This document shows, piece after piece, positions 13,629 to 23,744 of a stretch of 64,000 nucleotides of DNA. Numbering within the stretch: the stretch's first letter is position 1; every line of letters begins with the position of its first letter. Below the pieces are notes generated by a model. That model had not been told where the DNA came from and ran no database searches. It worked only from the letters and a program-made list of their open reading frames with translations. Made by a program: the position numbers and the translations under genes. The DNA comes from Acinetobacter nectaris CIP 110549. Lineage in GTDB: Bacteria > Pseudomonadota > Gammaproteobacteria > Pseudomonadales > Moraxellaceae. The stretch spans positions 1-64,000 of the forward strand of contig NZ_KI530734.1 of assembly GCF_000488215.1 (NCBI RefSeq). Reading direction: 5' to 3'.

Positions 13629-13700
13629 ATCGCTCCACTTTTTACTGTTGTGTGAAGCCAAATTTAGCTTTCATGCTTAACCTTTGTATCAGGAGCCTAC

Positions 13701-15155
13701 ATGACGGTCCAAACTTTCATTCCTTCGCGTGACGAAGCTGCCTCAGAAAATACTGTTCACCAGCCTTTAAACACCTCAGACCTGTCTTCAGTGAAAAAAC
13801 TATACATTGAAACACAAGGGTGTCAAATGAATGAGTATGACAGTCATCGTATGGCAGACCTTTTAGGTGACTCTCACGGGTATATTCTTACACAAGACCC
13901 AAAAGAAGCCGATATTCTGTTGATGAATACCTGCTCAATCCGTGAAAAAGCTCAAGAAAAAGTATTTAGCGAACTCGGTAGATGGAGAAAGCTAAAACAA
14001 CAAAACCCAGATTTAGTGATTGGTGTAGGTGGTTGTGTTGCTTCGCAAGAAGGCGACAATATTCAAAAAAGAGCACCGTATGTAGATATGGTCTTTGGCC
14101 CTCAAACACTACACCGTTTACCTCAACTGCTTGACCAACACGAAGATCAACATAAAAAGCCTAAAAAAGAGAAAATTAAGCTGGTTGATATTTCGTTTCC
14201 AGACATTGAAAAGTTTGACTTCTTACCTGAACCGCGTGTAGAAGGACACAAAGCATTTGTTTCAATTATGGAAGGCTGCTCGAAATACTGCTCTTTCTGT
14301 GTTGTACCCTATACACGTGGTGAAGAAGTATCTCGTCCACTTGATGACGTATTGGCTGAAATTGCTAGCCTTGCAGAACGTGGGGTACGTGAAGTCTCTT
14401 TACTTGGTCAAAATGTAAATGGCTATCGTGGTGAAACTTTTGAAGGTGATGTTTGTACTTTTGCAGAGTTACTTCGCTTAGTTGCTGAAATTCCGGGAAT
14501 TGGTCGTATTCGTTACACGACATCACACCCATTAGAGTTCTCTGAAGCTCTCATTGAATGTTATCGCGACTTACCACAAATGGTTTCACACCTACATTTA
14601 CCCGTACAAAGCGGCTCAAATGATGTATTACAAGCCATGAAGCGTAACCATACTATTGATGTTTATATTAATAAAATGGAAAAACTTCGTAAAATTCGTC
14701 CAGATATGCATTTATCAAGTGACTTTATCATCGGGTTCCCGGGTGAAACTGATGAAAATTTTGCCGAGACATTACAATTCATTAAAGATTTAGATTTCGA
14801 TCACTCTTATAGTTTTATCTATTCAAAACGTCCGGGCACACCTGCATCCGAGCTTGAAGATACCATTCCTGAAACAGTGAAAAAAGAACGCCTTGCTCAA
14901 GTACAAAAAATTATCAAACGTTCAAGTATTGATAAAACAGATGCAATGAAAAATACCATTCAACGTGTTCTTATTGAAAAAGTTTCGGATAGAGACCCTC
15001 ATCTTTTGGTTGGAACAGCAGACAATACTCGTTATGTCACTTTTGTTGGGGATGCTTCATGGGTTGGTCGATTTGCAGAGATCGAAATTACTGAAATTAA
15101 AACATTGAATTTAGTTTACGGCGAGCTCTTGAATCTTGAACCTGACGTAGCGTAA
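13701..15155 (+). CDS. miaB: tRNA-2-methylthio-N6-dimethylallyladenosine synthase MiaB
   Basis: Radical-SAM methylthiotransferase that turns i6A37 of tRNAs reading UNN codons into ms2i6A37. The N-terminal cluster domain has Cys41, Cys78 and Cys112. The radical-SAM motif is C193-x3-C197-x2-C200 ('CSKYCSFC'). A C-terminal TRAM domain follows. The length of 484 fits (E. coli 474). AGGAG lies seven bases before the ATG. It heads the order miaB-phoH-ybeY, the same as in many gammaproteobacteria. Confidence 0.97.
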   Translation: MTVQTFIPSRDEAASENTVHQPLNTSDLSSVKKLYIETQGCQMNEYDSHRMADLLGDSHGYILTQDPKEADILLMNTCSIREKAQEKVFSELGRWRKLKQQNPDLVIGVGGCVASQEGDNIQKRAPYVDMVFGPQTLHRLPQLLDQHEDQHKKPKKEKIKLVDISFPDIEKFDFLPEPRVEGHKAFVSIMEGCSKYCSFCVVPYTRGEEVSRPLDDVLAEIASLAERGVREVSLLGQNVNGYRGETFEGDVCTFAELLRLVAEIPGIGRIRYTTSHPLEFSEALIECYRDLPQMVSHLHLPVQSGSNDVLQAMKRNHTIDVYINKMEKLRKIRPDMHLSSDFIIGFPGETDENFAETLQFIKDLDFDHSYSFIYSKRPGTPASELEDTIPETVKKERLAQVQKIIKRSSIDKTDAMKNTIQRVLIEKVSDRDPHLLVGTADNTRYVTFVGDASWVGRFAEIEITEIKTLNLVYGELLNLEPDVA

Positions 15156-15193
15156 TGTAAGGGGACAACCAAAACCAAAAAAGAGGAACTCTC

Positions 15194-16273
15194 TTGACCG
15201 CATCTATTCGACGTACAGTAGCTTTTCCTGGTATTTCAATGGAGCATACAAAAAATATGCTCGGCGCTTATAACGGACACTTAAAACAAATAGAACAGCG
15301 CCTAGATGTAAACATTAATCATCGTGGCGATGTTTTTTATATTGATGGTGAACTTGATGCAGTCGAGAGGACTGAGTCACTCTTACAAAAACTATATGAA
15401 GAAGCAGCATCTGCACAAGTAAGTGCAGATGCTCTTCACTTAATTATTCAAGGCAGTCAAACTGACCGTGAAATCGTAGACCAATCTACACAAGAACATA
15501 CAGGTCTTGATGATGTTTGGTTACAAACCCGAAAAGGTCGTATTAACCCAAGAGGCGCCAACCAAAAACGTTATGTACAGCGTATTTTGCAAAGCGATAT
15601 TTCTTTTGGTGTTGGCCCTGCAGGTACAGGAAAAACATATCTTGCAGTTGCTGCTGCGGTAGATATGCTTGAACGTAATGAAATTCAAAGAATCTTATTA
15701 GTCCGCCCTGCGGTAGAAGCAGGAGAAAAATTAGGTTTCTTACCTGGTGACTTAACTCAAAAAATTGATCCATACCTTCGTCCGCTATACGACGCATTGT
15801 ATGAAATGCTAGGTTTTGAGAAAGTTGCTAAACTCATTGAACGTCAAGTCATTGAAGTTGCACCTCTTGCTTATATGCGAGGTCGTACACTCAACCATTC
15901 ATTTGTTATTTTGGATGAAGCACAAAATACAACGCCAGAACAAATGAAGATGTTCCTTACACGCCTTGGTTTTGGTTCTCGCGCAGTCATCACAGGTGAT
16001 ATTACCCAAGTTGACTTACCACGAGGGCAACAATCAGGGCTTGCACATGCACTGCGTGTACTTGAGCCTGTGAAAGAAATACACATTACCCACTTTCACT
16101 CTCGTGATGTAGTGCGCCATCAACTTGTACAGAAAATTGTTGAAGCTTATGATGGCTGGGACAGCGAACAACAACGTATCGGTGCAAAAGCACGTGCCGA
16201 GCGCAAAGCACTCCAAGAAGCCCTCATTGCTGAAAATGATTCTGCTGCCGACCAGCAGCACCAACATGCCTAA
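15194..16273 (+). CDS. ybeZ: PhoH-like ATPase (YbeZ)
   Basis: Cytosolic ATPase linked to RNA metabolism and ribosome quality through its partner YbeY. A KH-like N-terminal region (to about residue 95) precedes the PhoH domain. Walker A is GPAGTGKT at 141-148 and Walker B is 'FVILDEAQN' near 237. The start is TTG at 15194, supported by GAGGA seven bases upstream. The gene is 38 bases after miaB and nine bases before ybeY, so an operon is likely. Confidence 0.93.
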   Translation: MTASIRRTVAFPGISMEHTKNMLGAYNGHLKQIEQRLDVNINHRGDVFYIDGELDAVERTESLLQKLYEEAASAQVSADALHLIIQGSQTDREIVDQSTQEHTGLDDVWLQTRKGRINPRGANQKRYVQRILQSDISFGVGPAGTGKTYLAVAAAVDMLERNEIQRILLVRPAVEAGEKLGFLPGDLTQKIDPYLRPLYDALYEMLGFEKVAKLIERQVIEVAPLAYMRGRTLNHSFVILDEAQNTTPEQMKMFLTRLGFGSRAVITGDITQVDLPRGQQSGLAHALRVLEPVKEIHITHFHSRDVVRHQLVQKIVEAYDGWDSEQQRIGAKARAERKALQEALIAENDSAADQQHQHA

Positions 16274-16282
16274 GGATTTGTT

Positions 16283-16768
16283 TTGAAAATTAGCCTTTCA
16301 CTACAACAAGACGTTTTAACACCTGAATTGGTGTTAAAACGTGCTTATATCAAAAAAGTTATTGAAACAACACTGCGTTACATTCAACTTGCGCAAGACT
16401 CTGAAATAGGTATTGCCTGTGTCGACTCAGATGCAAGCCAAACACTTAACGCGGAGTATCGTCATAAAGACAAACCAACCAATGTTCTTTCTTTTCCAAG
16501 CGACTTACCTGAAGATGTACTCAAAGTCATTGATATACTTCCACTAGGTGATCTTGTCATTTGCATTCCTGTAGTATTACAAGAGGCAAAAGAACAAAAT
16601 AAAGCTCCTCTTGAGCATTTCACACATATGCTTGTGCATGGCACACTCCATCTTATTGGGTATGACCATGAAACAAGTACAGAAGATGCTGAGGAAATGG
16701 AAGCTATTGAAATTGAGATTTTAGCAAAGCTTGGTTTAGATAATCCTTATCTTTCAATCGATCATTAA
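16283..16768 (+). CDS. ybeY: Endoribonuclease YbeY
   Basis: Metal-dependent RNase needed for 16S rRNA 3' maturation and ribosome quality control. The zinc motif H119-x3-H123-x5-H129 ('[11 protein letters not shown]') is complete. It starts with TTG at 16283, with AAGGA about six bases upstream, nine bases after ybeZ. It ends only nine bases from the end of the converging tonB-like gene. Its possible terminator (stem at 16780-16820) would lie inside that gene. Confidence 0.95.
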   Translation: MKISLSLQQDVLTPELVLKRAYIKKVIETTLRYIQLAQDSEIGIACVDSDASQTLNAEYRHKDKPTNVLSFPSDLPEDVLKVIDILPLGDLVICIPVVLQEAKEQNKAPLEHFTHMLVHGTLHLIGYDHETSTEDAEEMEAIEIEILAKLGLDNPYLSIDH

Positions 16769-16777
16769 TTTACTGTG

Positions 16778-17665
16778 TTATGGCGTTTTCACTTGAGTTT
16801 CTCCTGTATGGAAACGCCATGTTCTTATAACTCTTAACTCAGACAGTAAGTTCATACTTTGTGAAAACTTGCCAAACGGTGCGCCACGACGTACAGAACG
16901 TTTCGCAGCCTCATCAAGTATACTATGTCCTGAACTTTCCAATAAATGAATTGCTTTCACACTGCCATCAGGCTCTAAGACAACCATCAATCGCACATCA
17001 CCAGATAAACCTTGTTGCTTTGCAGCCAAAGGATAATCTCTATTTCCAAATAACTCGACTTTTTCTCTAAACTGCTCTAAATACTTTGCTGTACTGTCTT
17101 TTTTTGCTTCTACCGAGTCAATCGTTTCTGTATTTTTTAACTTTGCATAAATTTGCTGTTGCTTTAAATACTGTGCCTCTAAACTCTTTATCATCATTTC
17201 TTTTTCAGAATAGCTGCTTTCAAAGGCATCCCTAGCATTCATCTGCTCATGGTTTTCAACTTCTTTTTTCCAACTTAGCGTAGTAACTAGCATATGCTCT
17301 TGAGTTTGCTCAACAGCAGTCTGCTGTAAAAAGCGATCTTTTTTTGTTTGAGCGTGTGCACCTTGACTCTCCGTACGCTCAATAGGAAGTAAAATTGTCG
17401 AAATCTTTTTCTTATCTTTGAGTTGACCACCACCTCTCTGATCTTGCTCTGCTAAAAAATCAGCATTATTCAATGATTCATGGCTAGGTGTAAGTACTAC
17501 CGTAATATCTTGTGAAATATTATTATGATATTCAGGCATTTTAAATGAAATAAGTAGTAGCCCTATATGCAATACTATGGCAACTAAGATAGAAAAACTG
17601 AGAACTTTATCTTTCCATATAAAAAAGTATCGAAGGTGTCCCATATTCCGTTTTTCTATATCCAT
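16778..17665 (-). CDS. TonB-family energy transducer protein
   Basis: Inner-membrane protein that passes proton-motive force to outer-membrane TonB-dependent receptors, or a related periplasm-spanning protein. One N-terminal membrane anchor (about residues 22-40, 'VLSFSILVAIVLHIGLLLISF') precedes a long polar linker. The C-terminal TonB domain (about 205-285) contains 'YPLAAKQQGLSGDVRLMV' and 'ESSGHSILDEAAKRSVRRGAPF'. The linker is Gln/Glu/Lys-rich, not Pro-rich as in classical TonB. No exbB/exbD is adjacent. The start ATG at 17665 lacks a strong Shine-Dalgarno; Met8 is an alternative. Confidence 0.85.
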   Translation of the reverse strand: MDIEKRNMGHLRYFFIWKDKVLSFSILVAIVLHIGLLLISFKMPEYHNNISQDITVVLTPSHESLNNADFLAEQDQRGGGQLKDKKKISTILLPIERTESQGAHAQTKKDRFLQQTAVEQTQEHMLVTTLSWKKEVENHEQMNARDAFESSYSEKEMMIKSLEAQYLKQQQIYAKLKNTETIDSVEAKKDSTAKYLEQFREKVELFGNRDYPLAAKQQGLSGDVRLMVVLEPDGSVKAIHLLESSGHSILDEAAKRSVRRGAPFGKFSQSMNLLSELRVIRTWRFHTGETQVKTP

Positions 17666-17833
17666 TTAAAACTAAAAGAGAAAAACATAGACTACAACAA
17701 AATCTTTACAGAATGCGATAAAAATGTTTATTTATGCTACCTTACTCGCTATCGAATGATAATTTCAGCGCCTTAACGCTAGCAAAATACGATTTTTGAT
17801 CGAACTGATCCATATTGTTGCTTATCACATCAT

Positions 17834-18484
17834 ATGACTTTGGAACATCTTATGCAGACGCTCATTACCAACATTTCCAACTATATACAAAACGTATATC
17901 AGAAGGCTGGAGGATTCATTGAGGAAGAGCGAGAATTTGCGCTATCTCAAGTATTTTTAAATGCTACATTAAAACGTTTTGTCACAGACAATGTAGGGTT
18001 ACTTAAAGATTTGCATGCAGATGTTCATGACGATTGGTTACGCTTATATGCAACGATTAATGTACAAGGGTTGCATACAACGCTCTCAGTCGACTTAAAA
18101 CTTCTAAAAATGGAATTAAACAATAATATTCAGCTCATTGTGTTTGAACAAATTAGTAACACTCAAATTGTTAGTGCAAAGTTTAAGAATAAATTTCAAA
18201 AGTGGGCAATTCACTCAGCACTTTTCTTTTATCAAAAAGTCCTCAAAAAAGACCCTTTAGGCAAAATTCTGCAACACTTTAATGTACTTGAAGTGAAAGA
18301 TGGACTACTTCACTTAGATTTAAATAAGTGGTTAGGAAAAAACCGCTCTGTCATTGATACGCTTGGCAAAGTAAATGTGAACCATGCACGCTTGCAAGAA
18401 ACAGAACTAGTTATTATGGGAAGAGTTAATTTAGAAGCACTTATGCGAATTAAGCATATGGCAAAAGAAACACCAACTTCCTAA
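17834..18484 (+). CDS. Conserved hypothetical protein
   Basis: A 216-residue protein I cannot assign. There is no signal peptide or clear membrane segment. It looks alternately helical and stranded, with 'GLHTTLSVDLKLLKMEL' and 'VKDGLLHLDLNKWLGKNRSVIDTLGKVNV', which loosely recall lipid-binding SMP/BPI-like or DUF2993 layouts; this is weak. The true start may be Met7 (17852), preceded by TTTGGAA, because nothing like a ribosome site precedes the first ATG. It diverges from the tonB-like gene across 168 bases. Confidence 0.75.
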   Translation: MTLEHLMQTLITNISNYIQNVYQKAGGFIEEEREFALSQVFLNATLKRFVTDNVGLLKDLHADVHDDWLRLYATINVQGLHTTLSVDLKLLKMELNNNIQLIVFEQISNTQIVSAKFKNKFQKWAIHSALFFYQKVLKKDPLGKILQHFNVLEVKDGLLHLDLNKWLGKNRSVIDTLGKVNVNHARLQETELVIMGRVNLEALMRIKHMAKETPTS

Positions 18485-18579
18485 AAACTAAATACATATC
18501 TTGCACAGACGCAATATCTTGATTCACTAAAATATAGAGCATCATTTGTTGAAGTCTTCTCTATAGGAACAAGATAAGC

Positions 18580-19272
18580 ATGCAAATAAAAAAATTTTTA
18601 CAAGGTGCTCTACTGACAAGCGCAGTTATGTTTTCTGTACATAGCTTCGCGCTTACACCATTTCAAGCCACTTATCAGTTTGCTTACAATGGACATAATA
18701 TCAGTACTGCAACGCGCACACTACAAGCAACTGAAAACAATCACTGGACATATAAATTTGCTGCAAAAGCAGGCGTCCTTGCCTCTGCAACAGAAACGAG
18801 CCAATTTACATTTAACAATGATAAAGTCATTTCAGATAAATTTTCTCGCGCTACGAAATATATTGGTATTTCAGATGCCTTAAATATTAATTTTAACCAT
18901 GCAGATAAAAAAGTTACGACAAACAAAGATGGTACTGTACGTAGTTTCCCTCTCGAGAATAATCCATTAGATGAACTAAATGCAGAAATACAAATTAGAG
19001 AAGATCTAAAAAACAATCGCCTTAAACCTGTCTATTACATTACTGATGCTAAAGGAATAGATGCTAGAAAATTTGTGAACCTTGGAGAGGAAACGGTAAA
19101 AACTCAATATGGTGACTTTAAAACGATGAAGTTTAAGCTTGAGCACAACAAACCAGAGCGTAATACTCTCTTTTGGCTTGCACCTCAACTTGACTACTTA
19201 CCTGTCAAAGTTGCACATAATGACGGCGCTAATTCATACTCTATTTCACTAATTAACTATAAATGGCAATAA
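18580..19272 (+). CDS. DUF3108 domain periplasmic protein
   Basis: A 230-residue exported protein. The signal peptide ends near 'VHSFA-L', then the mature part begins 'TPFQATYQFAYNGHNIST', the usual DUF3108 opening. Later conserved segments are 'KPVYYITDAKG', 'KTQYGDFKTMKFKLEH' and 'FWLAPQLDYLPVKVAH'. The fold is predicted beta-rich and the function is unknown; the family is envelope-associated. AGGA lies about 12 bases before the ATG. Confidence 0.85.
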   Translation: MQIKKFLQGALLTSAVMFSVHSFALTPFQATYQFAYNGHNISTATRTLQATENNHWTYKFAAKAGVLASATETSQFTFNNDKVISDKFSRATKYIGISDALNINFNHADKKVTTNKDGTVRSFPLENNPLDELNAEIQIREDLKNNRLKPVYYITDAKGIDARKFVNLGEETVKTQYGDFKTMKFKLEHNKPERNTLFWLAPQLDYLPVKVAHNDGANSYSISLINYKWQ

Positions 19273-19944
<672 letters not shown>

Positions 19945-19956
19945 TTCTAGCTTCTT

Positions 19957-19986
19957 AAGAGACCGCTTTTAAAGCGGTCTTTTTTA
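19957..19986. terminator. Terminator between xpt and the WrbA-like gene
   Basis: AAGAGACCGCTTT/AAAGCGGTCTTTTTT hairpin, with a T-run on the plus strand. It lies six bases from the end of the converging WrbA-like gene. Confidence 0.85.
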
Positions 19987-19992
19987 TGGGTA

Positions 19993-20598
19993 CTACTGTA
20001 GTTTTAATGCAACCTTTGCAAGTCGCTCACCTTGAGCAATACACAAGACTTTTTCATCTTCCGAAATAGATTGATCATGACGTGATCCACTTACATGCGT
20101 TGCACCATACGGCGTACCACCTGTTTTAGTACTTGATAAAGCAGGCGTTGCATTGGTTAGCCCTAACATCATCATGCCATGATGTAAAAGTGGAATATAC
20201 ATACTCAATAAAGTGCTTTCCTGCCCACCATGCATAGCGCCTGAAGCCGTAAATACACATGCAGGTTTGTCATGTAATGCACCACTTAACCATAAGCTGG
20301 TACTCTGATCCCAAAAGTACTTCATTTCACTTGCCATATTTCCAAACCGTGTTGGAGAGCCAAGTGCCAAGCCTGAACAATGTTCTAATTCTTCCAACGT
20401 ACAATAAATATCACCATCATCAGGTACACTGGCTTCAGCAACTTTCACAACAGTAGATATTTGTGGCACTGTACGAATTTTAGTAGCCATACCTGTTCGT
20501 TCAATACCATCTGCAATAAGATGAGCCATTTCTTTTGTTGTGCCATATTTACTGTAATAAAGTACTAAAATATAGGGTTGCATCATATTCAGATTCAT
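19993..20598 (-). CDS. wrbA: NAD(P)H:quinone oxidoreductase, WrbA type
   Basis: Flavodoxin-fold quinone reductase that uses FMN for two-electron quinone reduction. The N-terminal phosphate loop is 'LYYSKYGTTKEMA'. The central 'GLALGSPTRFGNMASEMKYFWDQS' and 'TGGTPYGATHVSG' are diagnostic of WrbA. The length of 201 fits (E. coli 198). No clear Shine-Dalgarno precedes the ATG at 20598; Met5 or Met6 are possible. Confidence 0.9.
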   Translation of the reverse strand: MNLNMMQPYILVLYYSKYGTTKEMAHLIADGIERTGMATKIRTVPQISTVVKVAEASVPDDGDIYCTLEELEHCSGLALGSPTRFGNMASEMKYFWDQSTSLWLSGALHDKPACVFTASGAMHGGQESTLLSMYIPLLHHGMMMLGLTNATPALSSTKTGGTPYGATHVSGSRHDQSISEDEKVLCIAQGERLAKVALKLQ

Positions 20599-20694
20599 TT
20601 TTATAAAAATAAACTATACGGTATTTTTTACTATTTTTGTTAAAGGCTATACACTATTTAGAAATTCGTATTAAAAAAATCTAGGCAAAGATAT

Positions 20695-21942
20695 ATGCTA
20701 CTGCAATATTTAAAGAAACTGCCCTTTTACGAAAAGACATGGTTTCAATTTCTTCTATTTGTCATATTTCGCTTCGAGTCAGACCGTTGCCGCGACAAAG
20801 CTGCCTCACTGACATATACAACACTATTTGCTGTCGTTCCTATGCTGACAGTATTCTTAGTGATCATTTCATCTATTAAAGCACTAGAGCCAGCACGCCA
20901 ACAGTTACAAGAACTTATTTACAGTAACTTCCTTCCAAAGAGTTCAATCGCCTTTGACCAGACACTCAATTCATTTACAGAAAAGTCGAGTAACTTAACA
21001 GCGATTGGTATTCTTTTCTTATTTATTACATCAGTGATGATGTTAAATAGTATTGAAGATGTATTTAATCGTATTTGGCGCATTAAAGACAAACGTAGCG
21101 GTATTATTGGCTTTATGCGCTATTGGACCATTATTTCATTAGGCCCAATTCTTCTAGGAAGTGCATTTGCACTTTCATCTGCTGTTGCATCTTTAAATGT
21201 ATTGCATAACAATTTTACAGGGTATGAGCTCGACAGTACGTATTTTCTTGGACTTCTTTCCTACGCACTCACAGTTTTAGGCTTTTTCTTTATTTACTGG
21301 ACTATTCCAAATAGAGAAGTTCCTTTACGTTCAGCAATTGTTGCGGCTATTTTCAGTGGAACAATCTTTCAGCTACTTAAAACCTTTTTTGGCTACATCA
21401 TGTCAAACTTTACAAGTTACGAGCTTGTATATGGTGCTTTTGCTGCTGTTCCTATCTTTCTACTATGGATTTTCCTTTCTTGGAATATCGTTTTACTTGG
21501 CGTTGAAGTTAGCTTTGCACTGACTTCTTTTAGTACAGGTAAAACGCAAAAACGCCACCCAATGGTTATGATGCTTGATATCCTAGAGCTCTTTTATAAA
21601 AAGCAACTTACAGGTGATGCAGTAACCGAAAAAGAAGGTCTAAAAGTTCTTGGTCGTGGTGAGGTTGGTCGTTGGCCAACTTATATTGAAATTTTAGAAA
21701 CACAGCAAATTATTCGTAGAACCGATACAGATGAATATGTATTAGCTAGAAATCTAGCACATATCGATTTTTGGGAGTTCTATACAGAGTTACCATTTAA
21801 CCTCCCATTAAAAAAAGATATTGGGAATGTTCACCCTGACGATGAATGGATGAATCGATTAAGTCCAATACTCATCGATACAGATGAGTACCTATCTGCA
21901 AAACTTTCTATTCCACTTTCATCACTCTTTGACGAAAGATAA
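20695..21942 (+). CDS. YihY/BrkB-family membrane protein
   Basis: A 415-residue inner-membrane protein. The N-terminal region carries the family signature 'CRDKAASLTYTTLFAVVPMLTVFLVII', and about six hydrophobic segments reach residue 280. A soluble C-terminal part of about 130 residues follows, containing a helical segment 'LGRGEVGRWPTYIEIL'. The family was once called ribonuclease BN by mistake and is of uncertain transport-like function. It diverges from the WrbA-like gene across 96 bases. Confidence 0.9.
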   Translation: MLLQYLKKLPFYEKTWFQFLLFVIFRFESDRCRDKAASLTYTTLFAVVPMLTVFLVIISSIKALEPARQQLQELIYSNFLPKSSIAFDQTLNSFTEKSSNLTAIGILFLFITSVMMLNSIEDVFNRIWRIKDKRSGIIGFMRYWTIISLGPILLGSAFALSSAVASLNVLHNNFTGYELDSTYFLGLLSYALTVLGFFFIYWTIPNREVPLRSAIVAAIFSGTIFQLLKTFFGYIMSNFTSYELVYGAFAAVPIFLLWIFLSWNIVLLGVEVSFALTSFSTGKTQKRHPMVMMLDILELFYKKQLTGDAVTEKEGLKVLGRGEVGRWPTYIEILETQQIIRRTDTDEYVLARNLAHIDFWEFYTELPFNLPLKKDIGNVHPDDEWMNRLSPILIDTDEYLSAKLSIPLSSLFDER

Positions 21943-21946
21943 AAAT

Positions 21947-21974
21947 AAAAAGACCGCTTTATGCGGTCTTTTTA
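21947..21974. terminator. Bidirectional terminator, YihY gene / FAH gene
   Basis: AAAAAGACCGC-TTTAT-GCGGTCTTTTTA: stem AAGACCGC/GCGGTCTT with A-run left and T-run right. Confidence 0.88.
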
Positions 21975-21986
21975 TTTATTGAAAAC

Positions 21987-22622
21987 TTATTTTACGAAGG
22001 TATTCCATGTAAATGCTTGCTGTTTACCTTGAAGTACCATTTTTATTTGATCACCAGATTTTAATGCTGCAACACCTTCAGGTGTACCTGTCATAACTAC
22101 ATCCCCTTCTTCAAGAGTAAATGCCTGACTCATATCACATAACATTTCTGCTATTGGGAAAAGTAATAAACTGGTATTCCCTTGCTGACGTACTTCATCA
22201 TTTATAAGCAACTCATAAGAAATATTATCCCACTCATTGACTTCACTGATATTTATCCATTCACCAAGAACACAAGAGCCATCAAAAGCTTTAGCTCTCT
22301 CCCAAGGTTGCCCTTTTCCTTTAAGCTCTGCTTGCAAGTCTCTCAAAGTTAGATCTAGACCCAATGTCACTGCACCAATTGCTTGTAGAGCCACTGTAGG
22401 ATCGGTTTCTTTAGAAAGCTTTTTATCTATACGCAGTGTCAGCTCACACTCATGATGACAACTTCCTAGATTCGTATTCCATTGAATACCATCTTTCAAA
22501 GTGACCAAACTGCTTGGTGGCTTAATAAAGAGCACAGGTACCGTAGGTACAGCATTACCCAATTCTTTTGCATGTGCCGCATAGCTTCGCCCTACACACA
22601 CAATTTTTGATGGTCTTTGCAT
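21987..22622 (-). CDS. Fumarylacetoacetate hydrolase family protein
   Basis: A 211-residue FAH-fold enzyme, the size of the YcgM/FahA-like group. The start 'KIVCVGRSYAAHAKELGN' and 'PVLFIKPPSSLV' are typical. The metal-binding His-x-Glu is 'CHHECELTLRI', and 'GDVVMTGTPEGVAAL' closes the active-site lid. The group includes acylpyruvate hydrolases and oxaloacetate tautomerases/decarboxylases; the substrate is not deducible here. Confidence 0.9.
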   Translation of the reverse strand: MQRPSKIVCVGRSYAAHAKELGNAVPTVPVLFIKPPSSLVTLKDGIQWNTNLGSCHHECELTLRIDKKLSKETDPTVALQAIGAVTLGLDLTLRDLQAELKGKGQPWERAKAFDGSCVLGEWINISEVNEWDNISYELLINDEVRQQGNTSLLLFPIAEMLCDMSQAFTLEEGDVVMTGTPEGVAALKSGDQIKMVLQGKQQAFTWNTFVK

Positions 22623-22672
22623 ATTCTTTCCCTATTTATTATTCTGCTATCACTAAAGACACAAGCGACCTA

Positions 22673-23176
22673 TTACCCACGTAGTTTATTAAATGTATTC
22701 TCAAACAATGCTTGGTCATTTATATCTAATGCACGCTTTGGAATAATAAGTACAGCACGCGTCTTCAGTTCAATAACATATGTTAATTTACCCTGAGCAA
22801 AATGCTTTACTTCTTTGTAGCTAAACTCTCTATCTCGACCATTTGAGCTCATGACCGCATAGTCCTGATAAAGTGCAAGCTTTTGTTCATTCTTTCCGAG
22901 TTGATAACGTACAAACTGGCGTTTAAAAATCATTGGTAACAACCAATAACGTACAGCCAGTTGAATAAATAGAAAGAGTGCACCCAAGCCTACGTAGTAG
23001 CGACCTGCTCCATTAAAGCCAACATAGAATCCAAAAACAATAAGACCTATACTAATTAATGGTGTAATAAATTGGGTAAACTGTTTCTTGCCAAGTGTAA
23101 TTAGTTTGAAGCCATCTTGTGACTCCTCTAAATTTAATACATATTGCAAAGATAAAGCAGGTTTTTGCGTGGTCAT
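22673..23176 (-). CDS. YcxB-like membrane protein
   Basis: A 167-residue protein with two adjacent membrane segments (about residues 37-80, 'LISIGLIVFGFYVGF' and 'YYVGLGALFLFIQLAVRYWLLP'). A cytosolic beta-rich tail follows, 'YQDYAVMSSNGRDREFSYKEV...VLIIPKRALD', which is the YcxB layout. Function unknown. It lies 50 bases upstream of the FAH gene on the same strand and could share its transcript. Confidence 0.75.
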   Translation of the reverse strand: MTTQKPALSLQYVLNLEESQDGFKLITLGKKQFTQFITPLISIGLIVFGFYVGFNGAGRYYVGLGALFLFIQLAVRYWLLPMIFKRQFVRYQLGKNEQKLALYQDYAVMSSNGRDREFSYKEVKHFAQGKLTYVIELKTRAVLIIPKRALDINDQALFENTFNKLRG

Positions 23177-23260
23177 AACAAAGTCATTTCATTTAAATAC
23201 AACTGTTTTATTAGACCACAAAGGTGAGTATTTTAGAATCTAGATAGTTTTTATAGGCAC

Positions 23261-23288
23261 AAAAAAACCGCTCTTTATTTAGCGGTTT
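23261..23288 (-). terminator. Terminator after tRNA-Arg copy 1
   Basis: On the complement: AAACCGCT-AAATAAAG-AGCGGTTT followed by a run of T. It lies 12 bases beyond the 3' end of the tRNA. Confidence 0.85.
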
Positions 23289-23299
23289 CTTCTTTAAGT

Positions 23300-23376
23300 T
23301 GGTGCGCTCAGAGAGATTCGAACTCCCGACCCCTTAGTTCGTAGCCAAGTGCTCTATCCAGCTGAGCTATGAGCGC
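23300..23376 (-). tRNA. tRNA-Arg (anticodon ACG), copy 1
   Basis: A 77-base cloverleaf on the complement: acceptor GCGCTCA with TGAGCGC, anticodon loop CTACGAA, TTCGAAT T-loop, encoded CCA. It is identical to copies 2 and 3. It has its own promoter-like -10 at 23396 and its own terminator. Confidence 0.97.
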
Positions 23377-23395
23377 ATCGTCTTAATGGAGTCGC

Positions 23396-23401
23396 ATTAT
23401 A
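23396..23401 (-). promoter_or_regulatory. Promoter -10 for tRNA-Arg copy 1
   Basis: Perfect TATAAT on the complement followed by GCG, as in rRNA P1. It lies 20 bases before the tRNA 5' end. The -35 (TTACGC, spacer 16) is poor, so activity is a guess. Confidence 0.5.
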
Positions 23402-23503
23402 CGCACTTTTTCAAGATGCGTAAGTAATTTTTTAAATTTTTCAACTGTATGTACTTTTATTAAACAAAAGTCATGTATTTAGTTAAAATACCCAAAGTGC
23501 AGG

Positions 23504-23530
23504 CACAAAAAAACCGCAATTAAGCGGTAT
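23504..23530 (-). terminator. Terminator after the tRNA-Ser/Arg/Arg unit
   Basis: On the complement: ACCGC-TTAATT-GCGGT followed by seven T. The flank GGCACAAAAAAACCGC is shared with the terminator at 23261-23288, which suggests a duplicated tRNA-terminator unit. Confidence 0.8.
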
Positions 23531-23539
23531 TTTTCAAAT

Positions 23540-23616
23540 TGGTGCGCTCAGAGAGATTCGAACTCCCGACCCCTTAGTTCGTAGCCAAGTGCTCTATCCA
23601 GCTGAGCTATGAGCGC
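23540..23616 (-). tRNA. tRNA-Arg (anticodon ACG), copy 2
   Basis: Identical in all 77 bases to copies 1 and 3. It is the last tRNA of the Ser-Arg-Arg unit, ending nine bases before that unit's terminator. Confidence 0.97.
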
Positions 23617-23655
23617 ATTAATTTGTTTGCCTTAAGGCTTGTTCATTTCTTTACT

Positions 23656-23732
23656 TGGTGCGCTCAGAGAGATTCGAACTCCCGACCCCTTAGTTCGTAG
23701 CCAAGTGCTCTATCCAGCTGAGCTATGAGCGC
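23656..23732 (-). tRNA. tRNA-Arg (anticodon ACG), copy 3
   Basis: Identical in all 77 bases to copies 1 and 2. It follows tRNA-Ser after 12 bases, and copy 2 follows after 39. Confidence 0.97.
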
Positions 23733-23744
23733 GTTAAGTAAAGT

